Shown here: positions 1-12,800 of the stretch, piece by piece
How the letters are laid out: each line of letters starts with the position of its first letter
How positions within the stretch are numbered: position 1 is the first letter of the stretch
Assembly (NCBI RefSeq): GCF_019925205.1
Contig: NC_083562.1
Location: 16,740,001 to 16,804,000, forward strand
Source of the DNA: Metopolophium dirhodum
Taxonomy: Eukaryota; Arthropoda; Insecta; Hemiptera; Aphididae
Direction of reading: 5' to 3'
Length of the DNA stretch: 64,000 nt
Notes under the pieces: model-generated
Told to the model about the DNA's origin: nothing
What the model saw: the letters and a program-made list of their open reading frames with translations, nothing else
Databases searched by the model: none
Position numbers and translations under genes: made by a program

Positions 1-2148
1 GCAAGTGTAGTTTTCTATAACTGAAGTTATAGTTTCAAACATAGTACGTAATAAAAATAGAAATATTAGTAAAAAAAATTATCTATATTTAATTGTATTT
101 AATTTTGTTTGTTGTTGAATGAATTTTAGTTAAGCTTTTATGACTTCAAACCATACAATTTTAAAATGTTCTAAAACCGCCCAAAAAATGCTCTACAAAT
201 CCATAAAGCTTAAAAAAAAATGTTAAATAAAATTGTTATTCAGAAAAAATTCAATTTATAATTAAATCCGTGAACTAAATATAAATAATAATTTCTGATG
301 CATTTATGCTAATGAGTGAGGGGGGTGGACAATCAGCCGAACCGAAATCTAACATCTTAAACACCTAATATAAACAATTTTTCACACATTCCATGATATG
401 TAAATAAAAAATATTTATAATTCATATTTATACCGGTTAATTATACCGGTTTATTTTCTATATTAATAATTATAAATATATAGTAAAAACAAATTATTTT
501 TGAGCAGCGGCCCACCGGGAAAGTACCTACCTGCTATTCCGCAGGCTCAGTCCACCCCTGAATTATTATAATTCATATACGCGATGTACTTATACTTTAT
601 ACGTGATGACACTTAAAAATGTATTTTTTTTTTGGCAAAAATTACTTAAAACTACTTTTGTACTAATTCCTAATAGTAAAATAAATTACTTTAATCACAA
701 TATTATTTATTACCGTCTTCGCTCAGAATCGTTTGTTCGTTTATATTTTAATAGTTTATACATGAATTTATTTCTATTACTATTAATTAATAAATTATTG
801 AAACAAAATAAATATTACACCAATAAATTATATATTAATTAATAATTTTTGAAACATCAAGAAAATAAAAATAAATGTGATTTTAATTAGAGTTTTATAA
901 TGTACCTACCTATACGTAAAAAATATATAAATATAATAATATCTGTTGAATTTTGAGGGACATAATAGGTAACGCATTCTTATATATATAACGGCGAGTA
1001 TATAAGTACCAATATTATTCATAAGGGGAATGGTTAACTACTACAAATGTGGGTAATCTCCTACATAGACATAGTGTTAACTCCTACAAAAGATAATGTT
1101 GAATATAAACACTAAAATAATAGTAAGTTTTTATAAAACAGTCAAATTAATTTTTAAAAAGGAGGATAAGTACCGCTTGTACCGCTGTTGTTTCCTCCTA
1201 GCATACTTATATAAATTATCAAACTTAATAATTTCCTCCAGTTTAAATCGTTTAATTAATTGATTGCCATACATAATTAAATATTAAAAAGCAAATGACT
1301 TAGTTATATAGGTAAAAAAAATCAAAACAATGTTAAAAAAGAAATCAGTGGAAAAAATATGTCTTCGTATTTTCGACATTAAAAATAAAATATCTGTCTT
1401 GCAATACATTAATACATGTTATACAAAAATAAATTTAGCTACCTATATAAATAAAAACTTAAATAATAATTATATTAAAATAAATCATGATTCTAGTGCT
1501 TGTGTTATATCTATAATATATATTTTTATATTTATTATTTTCAAGTTATAATTTTTAGCATTTTGAGCTTTTCAATTCCAATATCCTTTATTATCACATT
1601 ATGTTTTATTTTTATTATTATTATTATTAACCTAGCCTTTGTTTGAAACCAAATCAACATTATTACTGAATATTTTTGTATTGCTTTATAGTTATTACCA
1701 ATTATTTTTTATTTATATATAGGTTATAAGTTTTATATGCGACTATAAGATTGCATGTTTCAAAAATATATTAAAAAAAATTTATTTTCTTTACATTTTA
1801 ATAATTTATTTATGTGAAATAGTGCATGTAAATTGAATATATCATTAAGATAAAATAAAGAATGATTTTGATTGAGGGGAGCCTTGACGGGTTTACATTA
1901 AATTTAGGGGACCCTATGACAAAAAAGAGTTGAGAACTGAGAAGCACTGATATAGATATTAGGTGAGCAATAGAAGTTAAGTTTGTTACACTAAATTAAT
2001 ACTTAGGTACCTATAACTTATAACGTAAGATTGGAAATAAAATACCATTTATAAATTAAAATTGTATCTTATGTCTTATCTGTTATAAGTTATAACATGC
2101 ATGTTAATAAATTAAACCGAAACATATACAATGACTATTTCAACTAAC
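1..2148. other. AT-rich intergenic DNA with element fragments
   Basis: No supportable gene. A piece at 1868-1955 ends in 'gagaagcactg', the outward end expected for a hAT element with terminus CAGTGCTTCTCA; its partner end was not found. Near 709-738 the stretch 'cgtcttcgctcagaatcg' matches the right end of the repeat annotated at 3721-4698, so a truncated copy lies here. The short open frames at 603-842 and 1330-1551 are low-complexity and look like chance. Confidence 0.5.
318..560. mobile_element. Possible hAT-type MITE
   Basis: The left end (gggggtggac, 321-330) and right end (gtccacccctg, 550-560) are inverted matches. The right end read inward, CAGGGGTGGACTGAG, resembles hAT termini. 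Nothing inside is coding. I could not find a matching 8-bp target duplication, so the exact borders are unsure and it may be a relic. Confidence 0.4.
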
Positions 2149-2661
2149 CTATATAGCAGTGGTCTTCAACCGGTTAGTCACGACCCATTTTTGAACCACG
2201 TAAGCTTTAAAATTGGGTTGCGAAACGTCTTCTTTTTAAAATAGAAAATAAGTTTAATAGATGAAATAAATAAAAATACAGTTTATATAATATATATTCT
2301 ATATTTTAATGGATATCAAATCACAGTTTATTTTTTATATACTGGTATGATTCTACGTATCAGGTAGAATTTATTATGTGAAAACACTCAAGAACAGACA
2401 TCACATTACATTTTTTGTGTTGTATTTTTATTTTAATATATTTTTTCGTGTGAATTCTATACATTTTCAAGTAATAATAATTAAATATTTTACCTACTAA
2501 AATTTAATTTTTATTTATTCAGTGATAATAGTACTACTACAAAGTATCACGCAATTTTAGATTTTTTTTGTTTTTCTACATGGCTTACGTGGGTTGCGAA
2601 AAATATAGGCCTAAAAAAGTGGGTCGCGAGTCCATAAAGGTTGAAGACCACTGCTATATAG
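2149..2661. mobile_element. hAT-type MITE with perfect 8-bp target duplication
   Basis: The element spans 2157-2653 (497 bp). Its ends are a perfect 15-bp inverted repeat, CAGTGGTCTTCAACC. Similarity continues inward: 'cacgaccca' on the left and 'gtgggtcgcg' on the right are inverted relatives. It is flanked by identical 8-bp copies of ctatatag at 2149-2156 and 2654-2661, the target-site length of the hAT superfamily. There is no transposase frame inside; the 63-codon frame at 2568-2759 crosses the right border. A non-autonomous element mobilised in trans is the natural reading. Confidence 0.9.
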
Positions 2662-3720
2662 GAATGCACATGTTAATTATAATTATTCTACGACCGGGAA
2701 CTGGAAAAACGACAACGACGTTTGTATTATTCAATCTCGCGTATTTTATACAATTCTAGTTCGGAACTAAAATATACGTCTACAACATTTGGATAGCACA
2801 TTTTTCGTGAAATTAAATATTTGTTTTAAGTCTTAAAAGTAAATTTAAGCCCTAAAAAAATTTGAAAACAATTTACTTTAAACATCGACTCTTTCGGCGG
2901 AATCCCTGACGTGTGTTCACTGCGACGTTGATGAAGAAACACTCCAGAATACAGCAATTAAAATATTGTGATTTATGAAAAAAAAAAATTATACGGAACG
3001 CAGTAAGTTTTTTGCTCATAATATGTGCTTGGCTTATTGAAATTTTAGAATTTTTAATCAACTGTGTCTTCTGCGACGACTTTGAGATTTGCCATAGAAT
3101 ATAAATGATAGATATTATATACTAGGTATATGATGTGATATGATGAATCCATGGATATAATATAATGCAACTTTTTATATCAAAGAGCTCCGTGTTAAGA
3201 AACAATCTGTACATTGAAACTTGATATGATAATAACCAAAATAGTTTATAATTTTGAATTTGAATTATAATAATATGATATATTATTTAAATTATTATTT
3301 TGGTTTATTAATATAATTATTGATGGTGAATAGATATCAGACACACAAGCATATTTTTATAAAAGTATATTGTATAGCCAATGCGTCGGTAAGTAATTGT
3401 TGATTAGCTATGTACCGACATTTTTAATATATTATAGTATGCCAACTTGACACCATACAGTGTAAATAACCTGGTGGCAAACGGTAAAAAATAACCAAGC
3501 GATCGAAAACAAATTTAAATAGATTAAAACGGAATCATATTGCTGTATTAGTAAACACTAAAAATGTCCGATGTCTATTCCTAATAAAACATCCAAATAT
3601 CCAATATAGTTAGTGTTATCAAGATATTAGGTATTTCATAACGCGTTATTATATTATACATTTTTATTACGCCTTTTTCAAACATAGGTATAATAAATAT
3701 TAATGTTGTATTTCTCTATT
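2662..3720. other. Intergenic, nothing recognised
   Basis: AT-rich sequence. A 62-codon minus-strand frame at 2873-3061 has no motif I recognise and no splice or promoter support. No repeat ends or RNA genes seen. Confidence 0.5.
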
Positions 3721-4698
3721 TTAGATTCTGAGCGGAGCGATAAATGTATTAATTTTACAATTATGTGTGTTTAATTTTTATTTTTTGTGTCCATGTACCA
3801 GGTACCTACACAATAAATATAGTCGAAATAATGCTTCGATTTTAAACTTCAGTATTCTGTTCGATGGAAAAATGAACTTGGCAGTTGGTGCTTTAGGAAG
3901 AAATTCCCAATAATTTTCCAGAGCGCCGGAAAAACAAAATAAAAATTATGAAATAACGATAAATTTTACGCAAAATCGGTTTTCGACAAAATCGATTTTG
4001 GTTTTTGGTGTAACTTTAAAACAAATTACTGTAGATGCATGAAATTTTCAATGAATACTTATAATAACATTTTCTATACACCATACAATTTTCAAAATAT
4101 TTTGACATGTTTTTAGTTGTTTATACGGACATTTTCAGTTTCAATTTTTTTTAGTTTTTTTTTCTTTAAATGTCAATATAAATTTATTGGTTGAGCAAAA
4201 AAGTGTGAAAATGTAATACGATGCTCCTGATATATTGTTACAATATCAGTTGAAAAATATTAAAAATATATAAGCACCAATTTATTTTTTAGGAATTTAA
4301 AGTTCAGATTTTGACATAATTGATCAAAATCTCGAAATTTATAAATTATTGTAATCACAATAAATTATAAAATTTTCAATTTTCATAGCTAAGGATTGAA
4401 AATTCAAAACAAAGATTCTCATAAATAGTTGTAATACTGTAAATACTGTAACCAAAAAATATAAAAACAGTTATTTTTTACAAACAATTTAAATTCAAAT
4501 TTGGACAAAATTACATATTTAAACCAAAAATAACAATTTTAGTAGATTGCTTGTAATTTAAAAATATTATTCGTGGATATATGAAACATTTAGAGTATAT
4601 TATCATATTTTATACACACAATGAAATAAAATATACCTACTATTAGCAATATTATGTAGGTCGGCTAACAGATCGTCTTTGCTCAGAACAGTTTTTCG
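3721..4698 (+). repeat. Aphid-type interspersed repeat with inverted ends
   Basis: The left end is TTAGATTCTGAGCGGAGCGAT (from 3721) and the right end ctaacagatcgtctttgctc (from about 4665). Read from the right, TTCTGAGCAAAGACGAT mirrors the left end imperfectly. A second copy of both ends, in opposite orientation and only about 200 bp apart, sits at 31.6 kb, and a third right end is at about 710. Three copies in 64 kb mark an abundant family. The interior is AT-rich and non-coding. The superfamily is not determined; I saw no clean target duplication. Confidence 0.65.
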
Positions 4699-7387
4699 TA
4701 TACAATGATTGGACATCATTGAATTCAAATTTAACAAATTTAACTTGTAACCTACTGTACAACAGAGTGACAACCACTTATCCGCTTTTTTTTTCTTTTT
4801 ATCTCATTATAATATTCATATTATTATTTATTTATTGTTATATAGAATATAATAATATAATAATGTCAAAATGAATTTATAATTTATTGCATGATAACCA
4901 GGAAATGTATGACTATTATTTCTACTGCATTTACATATGCCAAGAGTTTAATTAATACATTTTATACCTGAATTAATATAATTAAAATGTTCATCAACAA
5001 TTTCTATTTATTATTTATGATTACTTTATTATTTTTACTTACAAACACAAATATCAGAGTATATCGTATATCGTGTTATACAAACATTATTTTATATTCT
5101 ACAAAGGTTTTATATTATTGTCGAGCAATTATTATAGTATTATAATGTCATGAGTTATGATTTGTTTCATATAAATATAAATATTATGTTACATTCTACA
5201 AAAAACAATCATAAAGCTAATTATTTAAACAATAAAAAAATTGAAATTGAAAATACAATTTTAACAAGTTTTAGCTGGTATATTAGTTAAAAAAATTTTT
5301 TTACTCTATGTCATATTTAAATCTAGGTACCAATAATGTAGCATAACTTTTATCAGCCCTGGATAAAATTGATAACACTAATTTAAATGCCAAATCACAA
5401 TATTTTATAGGTTTAGTATTTATCAAATTAATTGTTGTTGTATTTAAGTAAACTATAACTATAATTTATGAGTACGATATAAATTGAAACAATAACGATA
5501 ATGCTAATATTAAAATATGCATAGTCGTTAACAATAGTGTCAACAAAATTAGTAATTCATTAAGATAGATTGATATCATATTTTTAATTGGTGCAACTTA
5601 ATTAGCATAAAGGATCGAGGGTTGACCTGAAATAAATAATTACAAAGATAAATAAGTAGACAAAATACTTTTTATGATTACAATTTATAATTGTAAAAGA
5701 CATTTGTTATGTCCATAAAAATTATATTTTTATTTTTCTGAAGCTTAAAGTGAGTATTTTTAATTGATACAATTTTAAAATAATAAAAACACTTTTGATT
5801 TATTTTATCAAAAATAATTTAAATGGTTTTCTCTCAAACAGAAAAAAAGTCGATATCTAAATACCATAAACGTAGATTTACCTTGAACACAATTCTAAGT
5901 ATGGATTTCAACCATAGCACTTAAAGTTTTTAAGCCCAAAACAACAGATGTATAAATCATTAAAATGTATTCTGACTTGTAAGGATAATAAAGAAAGACA
6001 TAAATTCACTACTAGCAATAATATATATATATATATATACGTAATAGAACGAATAAAAATATACGAATACATTTATAGATGAATTACCTTTATGTAACAC
6101 CGGTGACGAAATTTCATAAAATTTTATTTCAAATACTTAAGCACAACCACAAAATATGTGTAGGTAGGTACATCCATCCCTTTAGTCTTCCTTCATTACA
6201 CGGCCATATCATTTCCACTTTCAACAGAATATATAATATTTTACATATGTTTTGGTATGTTGTTTTTATCGTTACCTACTTCTAGAGTTTGTTATTTGTC
6301 CCACGGTGAACATAAACTAGATCATCTGATCAAACAAACAACTACCGGTACACCTTTTAAAATTGAATATTTGACTATTATTAATATAAATCATTTTTCG
6401 TAAGTATACTTTTTACATATTATTGTTATGAATGTATGAATCATACGATACGGTATATTAATCATTTTAGTTTATTATTTTTCCTAAATAAATGAGAAAT
6501 GTCTGTGTTTCTCTAGTATTCAATTAATACAAAAGTGCACAGTATCTTTGTTTTTTTTTTTTATATAATAGTAGGTACTCATCATCATTATACACTTTAA
6601 TTTATAACTTTTTTAATGTATAACCAATGTACAAAAATCTGCAGATTTCTGTTAATCAACATTTTGCATTGTAGTCGTCATATTTCACTACCAATAAGCT
6701 ATTAGTATTTGTATCCAAGCAGTTATCTGTGCCTTTAAATTGCAGTATATAATATAAATAGAAGCAATAAAATACGCCATACAAGTTTAAGGTTGGACAC
6801 AATCCTTCCTAATTTATTATATATTATTATGTATTTATATTTTATGGGTAATTGGCGTTTATCACAAACAATATAACTGACCATTATACACATGTATTGC
6901 CATTTAAACTATGGTCTATGGTCATAAGTAATTACAAACTAGTGAACGTCTTATTTTCCAATTTAAGTAGTAAATTAAGACTACTTTTTAAATATTTTTA
7001 TATGGTACTATATGCCATCTTTGTAGATTTAAACATTTAAAATCTAATAATAGTTAGTACGTCATAATATACATACTATTGCATATAACATATGCACCAG
7101 AAGATGGCGAATACTACCACGCTTTATTCTTCGAGATTTAATTGTACTTTAAAGTACAAAGCGTTAACTTTTTACCCTTTGGCATAAATGGAAACTTAAA
7201 ACAGTATCTATAAAACTTTGTTCGAAATAACTGGTAGATATGCTTTTAAATGTATACTGCTTCAAAGAAGAAATTATGCACATAGCACCGCTGGCAAATA
7301 TTTTTTATACAAAGAACTTGAAATAATGGCATTTCAAAATTCTGTTGCTATTTTAAAAATATAAAGATTAAGACTTTTTAAGAATAA
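4699..7387. other. AT-rich intergenic DNA
   Basis: No gene supported. It holds an (AT)n microsatellite near 6021-6040. The plus frames at 6079-6285 and 6852-7040 are short and have no recognisable domain, so they are treated as chance. Confidence 0.5.
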
Positions 7388-7677
7388 CATAATATTTTTT
7401 TTTTATTATTATTATTAATTAACCCGCGGCAACTTAGGCCATTGAGTGGTTTTTTTTGTGAGGGACGGTACTGTAAATTTAAACACGTGTGTTTTGGTTT
7501 GGCAGATTTTTTAGTGGGCACCCGTAGGTATCTGCCATGCCCGGGTAAGGGATGGCGGCACTTCTCTCCGGACACCGTGACTTGCCCGAAGAAAAAAACG
7601 CCCGCAGCCGAGGTTTTGAACCGGCGTCGGTGCACGTCACAACCGACTCCTTAATCCGCTTGGCCACTCATAATATT
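7388..7677 (-). mobile_element. tRNA-derived SINE, minus strand
   Basis: On the minus strand the head (from about 7668) reads like a tRNA promoter: an A-box-like TGGCCAAGCGG followed by a B-box-like GGTTCAAAACC, as in RNA polymerase III promoters. A GC-rich body follows, then a tail of (TAA)n and A-rich sequence at the low-coordinate end (7397-7425). The insert is bracketed by 9-bp direct repeats cataatatt at 7388-7396 and 7669-7677, consistent with target-primed reverse transcription. The overlapping open frames of 62-85 codons are by-products of its GC content. The head is too divergent and fused to be a functional tRNA gene. Confidence 0.8.
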
Positions 7678-8328
7678 ATATTTTATATTAACCAAATGTG
7701 TGGTGTTTTTTTTATGTATAAATGTAGTAACATAGAATTTAAAACATCAATATTCTACATAATAATTATTATATTCACAATATTCCGTTCTAAATAAATA
7801 TAATATCTACTACCTTTCTTTAAATAATATTATGAAATATTATTACTAGGTTTATCAATCTTTAATACTACAATAGAAATAATTTATATTGTGTAGACTT
7901 GAAGTGGTTTTTTTTTAATCATTGACCGCAGGCCAAACGGTTGTCATGATAGAAATTCAGATACGTAAATACCCAATGGGGTATTAACCATAGGCGAGTC
8001 TAGAACAGTTTCACAGATCTGGTGGAGATTACATTTTTGGGAAGTTATCCGTTTAAAATCACTACTCGCACTATATAAACAAAAAATCTAAAAATTAGTT
8101 TAAATTTTCTGTTCTGGCACATTAGAAAAGCGGCCGGTCTTGTAAACACGGTCATGGTAATTATAAACGATAATATGATCCCAAGAAGTTTGATTTAACA
8201 TAGTATTATACTATACATTTAATTACAAAAAACAAATGCGTCGCACACTCGCACTATCATATTATTATCGTGTACATTGTGCTAACCAAATTACGATGCG
8301 TAATAATGAACAATTGCCGTATTACGCT
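7678..8328. other. Downstream flank of the Rasputin-like gene
   Basis: AT-rich. For the minus-strand gene ending at 8329 this is the 3' side. The only polyadenylation-like word close by is a weak AATTAAA at about 8217-8223 (minus strand). No poly(A) tract is preserved that would prove a retrotransposed copy. Confidence 0.4.
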
Positions 8329-9249
8329 TCAAGCAATAAGTCGACGTCGGTCTCTGGCCCGTTTCACATTGACTGTATTACCGTTGCTCAGCTTGATCGG
8401 CTGACTGGCGAGCGCGGCGTCCACACCATCGGGCTCGCTGAACGAGACGAAAGCATAGTTGAACTTGGCCCGTCTACCAGACCGGTCGTGACCACTCATG
8501 ACCCGCACGTTGACCACTTCACCGAACTCGGTAAACTTTACCCTCAGATGCTCGGACGTGGTGGAGCTCGACAGGTGACCGATAAACAGTCGACGGTCTT
8601 CCGACGACGCACATCCGCCGACGTCGGGGTCGGTCTTGGTCCCGTGGCCATCCGCAGCCGGTACAGGCGTCCCAGCGGTGAACGCTCGCTGGACGATCGA
8701 CGCGACCACGGTGAACGTCCTGGGAGTCTTGATCTGGACCACAAACGATTGAACGAACTGTTCCGAAGTTGCCATCACCAGCAACTGGTCCGGCGCGCAC
8801 CTGACCGTGTTCACCGATTCGACGACCACCGCCCGGCGGTCGTGGCCCTTCTCCGTCGTGCTCTCGAGCAACTCGCGCACCTGCGGCAAGCCCGTGACCA
8901 CGACCCGCAAGCCGTTCGTGTTCACGTGACAGTACTGAGCGCGCTCAGCGTAGAACCGCCACAAGTGTTCCGGTGCATTGTACAGCACCGTGTAGTACTG
9001 CCGGACCAATTCGTGCCCGACAATGGCGTCGTGGTCGCTGTAAACAATGGCATCCGGTCTGTCACTATTTGTAGCTTCCGCTACGTGGTCCTCCGCTCGA
9101 CGTGCGTACTGCTTGTTCTGCTGCTGAACGCATCGCCCAAACGGTACGTTTTTGGAGGTCCTCCGCCGGCAGCCGCCGATTTGATAGTCGGTGCAACAAT
9201 TATCGGGTTCGGGTACGATTGCCTTCATCGTCACCATCGATTTTTGCAT
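8329..9249 (-). CDS. Intronless Rasputin/G3BP-like RNA-binding protein (NTF2 + RRM)
   Basis: The product is 306 residues. An NTF2-like domain lies at about residues 75-190, with VGHELVRQYYTVLYNAPE followed by RFY, closely matching the G3BP/Rasputin N-terminus. The Phe of RFY (residue 99) corresponds to G3BP1 Phe33, the pocket that binds partners such as caprin and USP10. An RRM follows at about 210-285, with RNP2 LFIGHL and RNP1-like FNYAFVSF, then a basic Arg-rich tail. Full G3BP proteins (about 470-690 residues) have a long acidic and Pro-rich linker and a C-terminal RGG tail; here the linker is only about 20 residues. The start chosen is the first ATG (9249-9247); the frame is open 25 codons further but without an ATG. 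The gene has no intron and is far more GC-rich than its surroundings, suggesting a retrocopy or a long-diverged paralogue kept under selection. It probably binds RNA or stress-granule partners (inference). Confidence 0.75.
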   Translation of the reverse strand: MQKSMVTMKAIVPEPDNCCTDYQIGGCRRRTSKNVPFGRCVQQQNKQYARRAEDHVAEATNSDRPDAIVYSDHDAIVGHELVRQYYTVLYNAPEHLWRFYAERAQYCHVNTNGLRVVVTGLPQVRELLESTTEKGHDRRAVVVESVNTVRCAPDQLLVMATSEQFVQSFVVQIKTPRTFTVVASIVQRAFTAGTPVPAADGHGTKTDPDVGGCASSEDRRLFIGHLSSSTTSEHLRVKFTEFGEVVNVRVMSGHDRSGRRAKFNYAFVSFSEPDGVDAALASQPIKLSNGNTVNVKRARDRRRLIA

Positions 9250-11540
9250 CGTTGAATTTGCGTTCACAGCGGCAAATATAATAATAAATAGAGTTGGACG
9301 TGTGTTTCTAGCCAGACTTGTCACCCTTTACATCTTATTATTATTATTGAAACGATTATAGTTATTGTTATATAGTTATTGCAGCCAGCAATCTCTCTCG
9401 AATCTTCGTTTAAAAGAATAGCATATTGGCATATTTTGTTTGTGAGCTCTTTGACCTGACGTGCAATTTACTATTTTCGATTTTAAAACACTTTTATTTT
9501 TTTATAAAAGTTAAACTTTAATTATATAATAAACAAAAATGTCTCATTGATTAATCAGACTCGTTTATGCATAATATTTTGCTATGCTCTCCTGGTTGTA
9601 CGGTTATCACTGATATGATGTTGGTGGACTTAACATTAAACATTTAAAAATGTTAATAATACTATGGTTCTAACATAGTATAATAGTTCTATGTAGGTAT
9701 ATGAAAATGTATTCGGTTCAACTAACCGACATTATAGTTGCATATATTATATTAAAATAGGTCCCGATTTAAAATTTAAGTATTATAATAGTAAACAATT
9801 AGATAAATATACAATGCGATTCAGTTAATCGATCAACTTTTGATGACTGATAAAAAATTATAACATGAATATTGCATTATTGTCCCAGCCTTAATTTAAA
9901 TAGCTACTATAACCGATAAAACAAAGAGAACTTATGATAAAAATGTCAAATTGTGTCAAATTATTTTATAATAAATAAAATATATAAAGTATTTATCTAT
10001 TTATTTATTTATTTATTATTTGGGCATGATGCCCAATAGTGAAACATACAATTTAACAAAAAAATACACATTACTTTATAGACGAATTAAACTTTATAAT
10101 ATATTTGACAACTAAAAATAAAATAATTACTTATAACAAATACAAATATGTTGAATATTAAATACAATTTTTAATAATTATTTGTTACAAACTGATTAAA
10201 TAGTAGGGTGCTCATTGGCCAGGCGCATCATCCGATCAATTGGATAATTCTAACCATAATTAACGATATGAAAAGGAATAACAAAAGTAAAATATGATCT
10301 AAATATGAGCAGAAATCTTAAGTTAATTCGAGAAAGAAGAGAAGAGCATTAATATGTCCATATGTGTCAATATTAAGAATAAATAAAAACAAGAGTGTCC
10401 AATTTTGTTTCATCTTGAGTACTTACCCTATAATTGATGAATTGTGAATCGTAGGTATTTAAATAAATGTACAATACTATTGTCTATTTGATCAATATTG
10501 GTTTCTGGCTAACTGCATTTTATAACTGCTTTATAGACATGAACAACTTTAGACATTCAAACATATTTTCAAAACAAATTAATTAACTTACGTGTGTATA
10601 CTTTGTAGTCAGCAGGGCCGTATTAAGGGACAATGTATGGGGGAGCAAACATAAATATGACGCCTCGAATTCATTATACGCCTTTTTTTACAAGTAAATA
10701 ACCAAAAAAAAAATGTTCTCGAACAAACATTATACAATGTAATTACAAAAAAACTGTATGCTTTCCTACACTTAGGTATTGTCTTTTACAATATATTTAA
10801 ACACATCAGCCAGATACAATTTATACAAATTAATAAAAACTACAAATTAGTACAAATTAATAAATTATTACATACACTACATGTCTACATATCATTATTA
10901 ATTTTGTAGTGAGATAAAAATAATAGACGGATGGGTAGTCGGGAAAGTGCGGAGTAAGGCGGCTAATTAAAAAGGGTATGGAAAATTAAGATGGTCACAT
11001 ATCGGCACTCGTATTACATTATTTTTATTTCTACTACAGAATATTATTAGTTGAGTACGGAATTGATAATTCATCATAGAGTGTAAAATGTATGTGTGTT
11101 CACTTACGTCGTGTAGCTGTGAAAGGTACTCGTTGGTCCTTGTTAGGATGGATATACCTCTGATTGGTGTGGACCGATACACGTTACTATTATTTTACAA
11201 CTCATATAGTCATTTTACAATATCTTATACCAGTTATAAGTTCATATTTTGCTTAAGCACCGTCGACTCTTTGTATTTGCGATATATTATAAAGCAAGAA
11301 AGGATTTGACAGCATGTAAAGATTAAGATGAATGCCTTGAATAACAATATTGATTAGTATTTTTATATATGTGTTATTTGGAAACTGTATTTTCCTGACA
11401 CATATATGTCTTTATAATTTTATAATTATTTGTTTGCTAATATCATGGATTTATATATTGTAATAATTTATTATGGTGTTTATCCGACTACTCAAGCAGC
11501 ATTTAGAATGGATTTTATCACTTAATTGATATTTATAAAA
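9250..11540. other. Intergenic DNA with repeat fragments
   Basis: This is the 5' side of the Rasputin-like gene. At 9990-10045 a (TTTA)n run followed by 'gggcatgatgccc' looks like the tail of a minus-strand LINE or SINE. At about 10613 'cagggccgtattaag' resembles a hAT-type terminus; the same words occur in reverse at about 61332-61344, so this is a dispersed family. The frames at 10967-11309 have no recognisable domain. Confidence 0.45.
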
Positions 11541-11816
11541 AACACTTTTCAGTACTTATATATTTGAGGTCTAGTCGCTTAAGAGGAAACGACTTTCGGT
11601 ACAGCGCATAAGCCTGCCCGGTCCTTTGCTCGGGATCTAAACTGCAAATATATTTTGTCAATCCAACGTCTAGGAGAAACAGTGAATTGACAATCAGTAC
11701 TTGAAGTGGAGTTTATTATTTGTTTTTATTTAGTATTTGGTTAACACGCATTTCAATTACTTATATATTTGAGGTTTAGTCACTTAACAATCAGTACTTG
11801 AAGTGGAGTTTGTGTA
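11541..11816 (+). repeat. Direct repeats of about 60 bp
   Basis: The phrase 'acttatatatttgaggt.tagtc.cttaa' occurs at about 11553 and again at about 11759. 'caatcagtacttgaagtggagttt' occurs at about 11691 and again at about 11790. The order and spacing indicate a local segmental duplication with later divergence. It is non-coding and lies just upstream of the tandem array at 12.28 kb. Confidence 0.6.
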
Positions 11817-12284
11817 GATTTTTATAGGTTGACGTGCACTATAGGCGTATTTATATATAAATCGGATCTTTGGGAACGTGGTGTTTGGATACGGATGTAT
11901 GGATGTATTTTTCTACATAGTTTAATATTATTGAAAGATCATTGGGTTTATAAAGAATTGAAACAATAGTATTTTCATGGTGGGATAGTAAAGTGAATAT
12001 ATCAAAAGTGAGTCTATACCTGGTATCAAAACAAACGCAATAGTTAAGTTAACTTAACTAAGATTAATTTCAGATTAAGAAAAACTGTACGGTAGCACGT
12101 ATTTTCATGGGCGGCGTTGACGACGTCATGTATGTTGATTGTAGCAGTGTACTGCGCCGACGTGGCACATCGTATAATCGTCGTGAGTAGCACCTCGGGA
12201 TGATGATTAATTGACGTCTGTGCGACTTCTACGGTACTGAAGTGTGTGAGCGATGTGTGCACTGTATTTGTATAAGGAAGCTAA

Positions 12285-12800
12285 TAATGTGTTGTGCGAA
12301 CTGCGCATGCGCGTGCATTTATGTTGTGTTTTTGCACATTGTCGATGGTTTTTTGGCAATATTGGTACGATAATGGTGTTTTGCATGTTAGGCGCTATCT
12401 TATTATTCTGGTTGCGCATAGTTTTGGCACTGATGTTTAGTTGTTTGACCGAATGTCGTGCAGTGCGCATATGCGTACATCTTATGTTGTATTTTGCACA
12501 TCGTCGTTGGTCTTTTGGCACTATTTGCACCATAGAGGTGTTTCACATGTTAGGTGTCATCGTATCATCCTTTTTGCGCATAGTTTGGCATTGATATCTG
12601 GTTGTTTGACCGAATGTCGAACAATGCGCATATGCGTACATCTTATGTTGTATTTTGCACATTGTTGTTGGTTTTTGGCAATATTGGTACGAGAATAGTA
12701 TTTTGTATGTTAGGAGCTATTGTATTCTTCTTGTTGCGCATAGGCACTGATGTTTGGTTGTTTGACCGAATGTCGTACAGCGCGCATATGTAGGTGTAAG
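12285..12800 (+). repeat. Tandem array, unit about 158 bp, about 3.3 copies
   Basis: The marker 'gtttgaccgaatgtcg' recurs at 12443, 12604 and 12760, giving spacings of 161 and 156 bp. A more diverged unit precedes the first marker, and the last copy is cut after about 40 bp. Each unit carries 'gcgcatatgcgtacat', 'tattttgcacat' and 'ttggca'. Open frames of 63-113 codons appear on both strands only because the unit is repeated and low in stops. This is a minisatellite or short satellite array. Confidence 0.85.

Noticed and set aside
7600..7668. A tRNA gene on the minus strand
   Set aside because: A- and B-box-like words are present, but the sequence continues into a SINE body with a (TAA)n tail and target duplications; no complete cloverleaf was seen.
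7442..7797. Several overlapping frames of 62-85 codons
   Set aside because: They lie in the GC-rich SINE body and cross its borders.
8236..9255. 339-codon plus-strand frame as a gene
   Set aside because: It is antisense to the NTF2/RRM gene, has no recognisable domain, and such frames are expected opposite GC-rich coding DNA.
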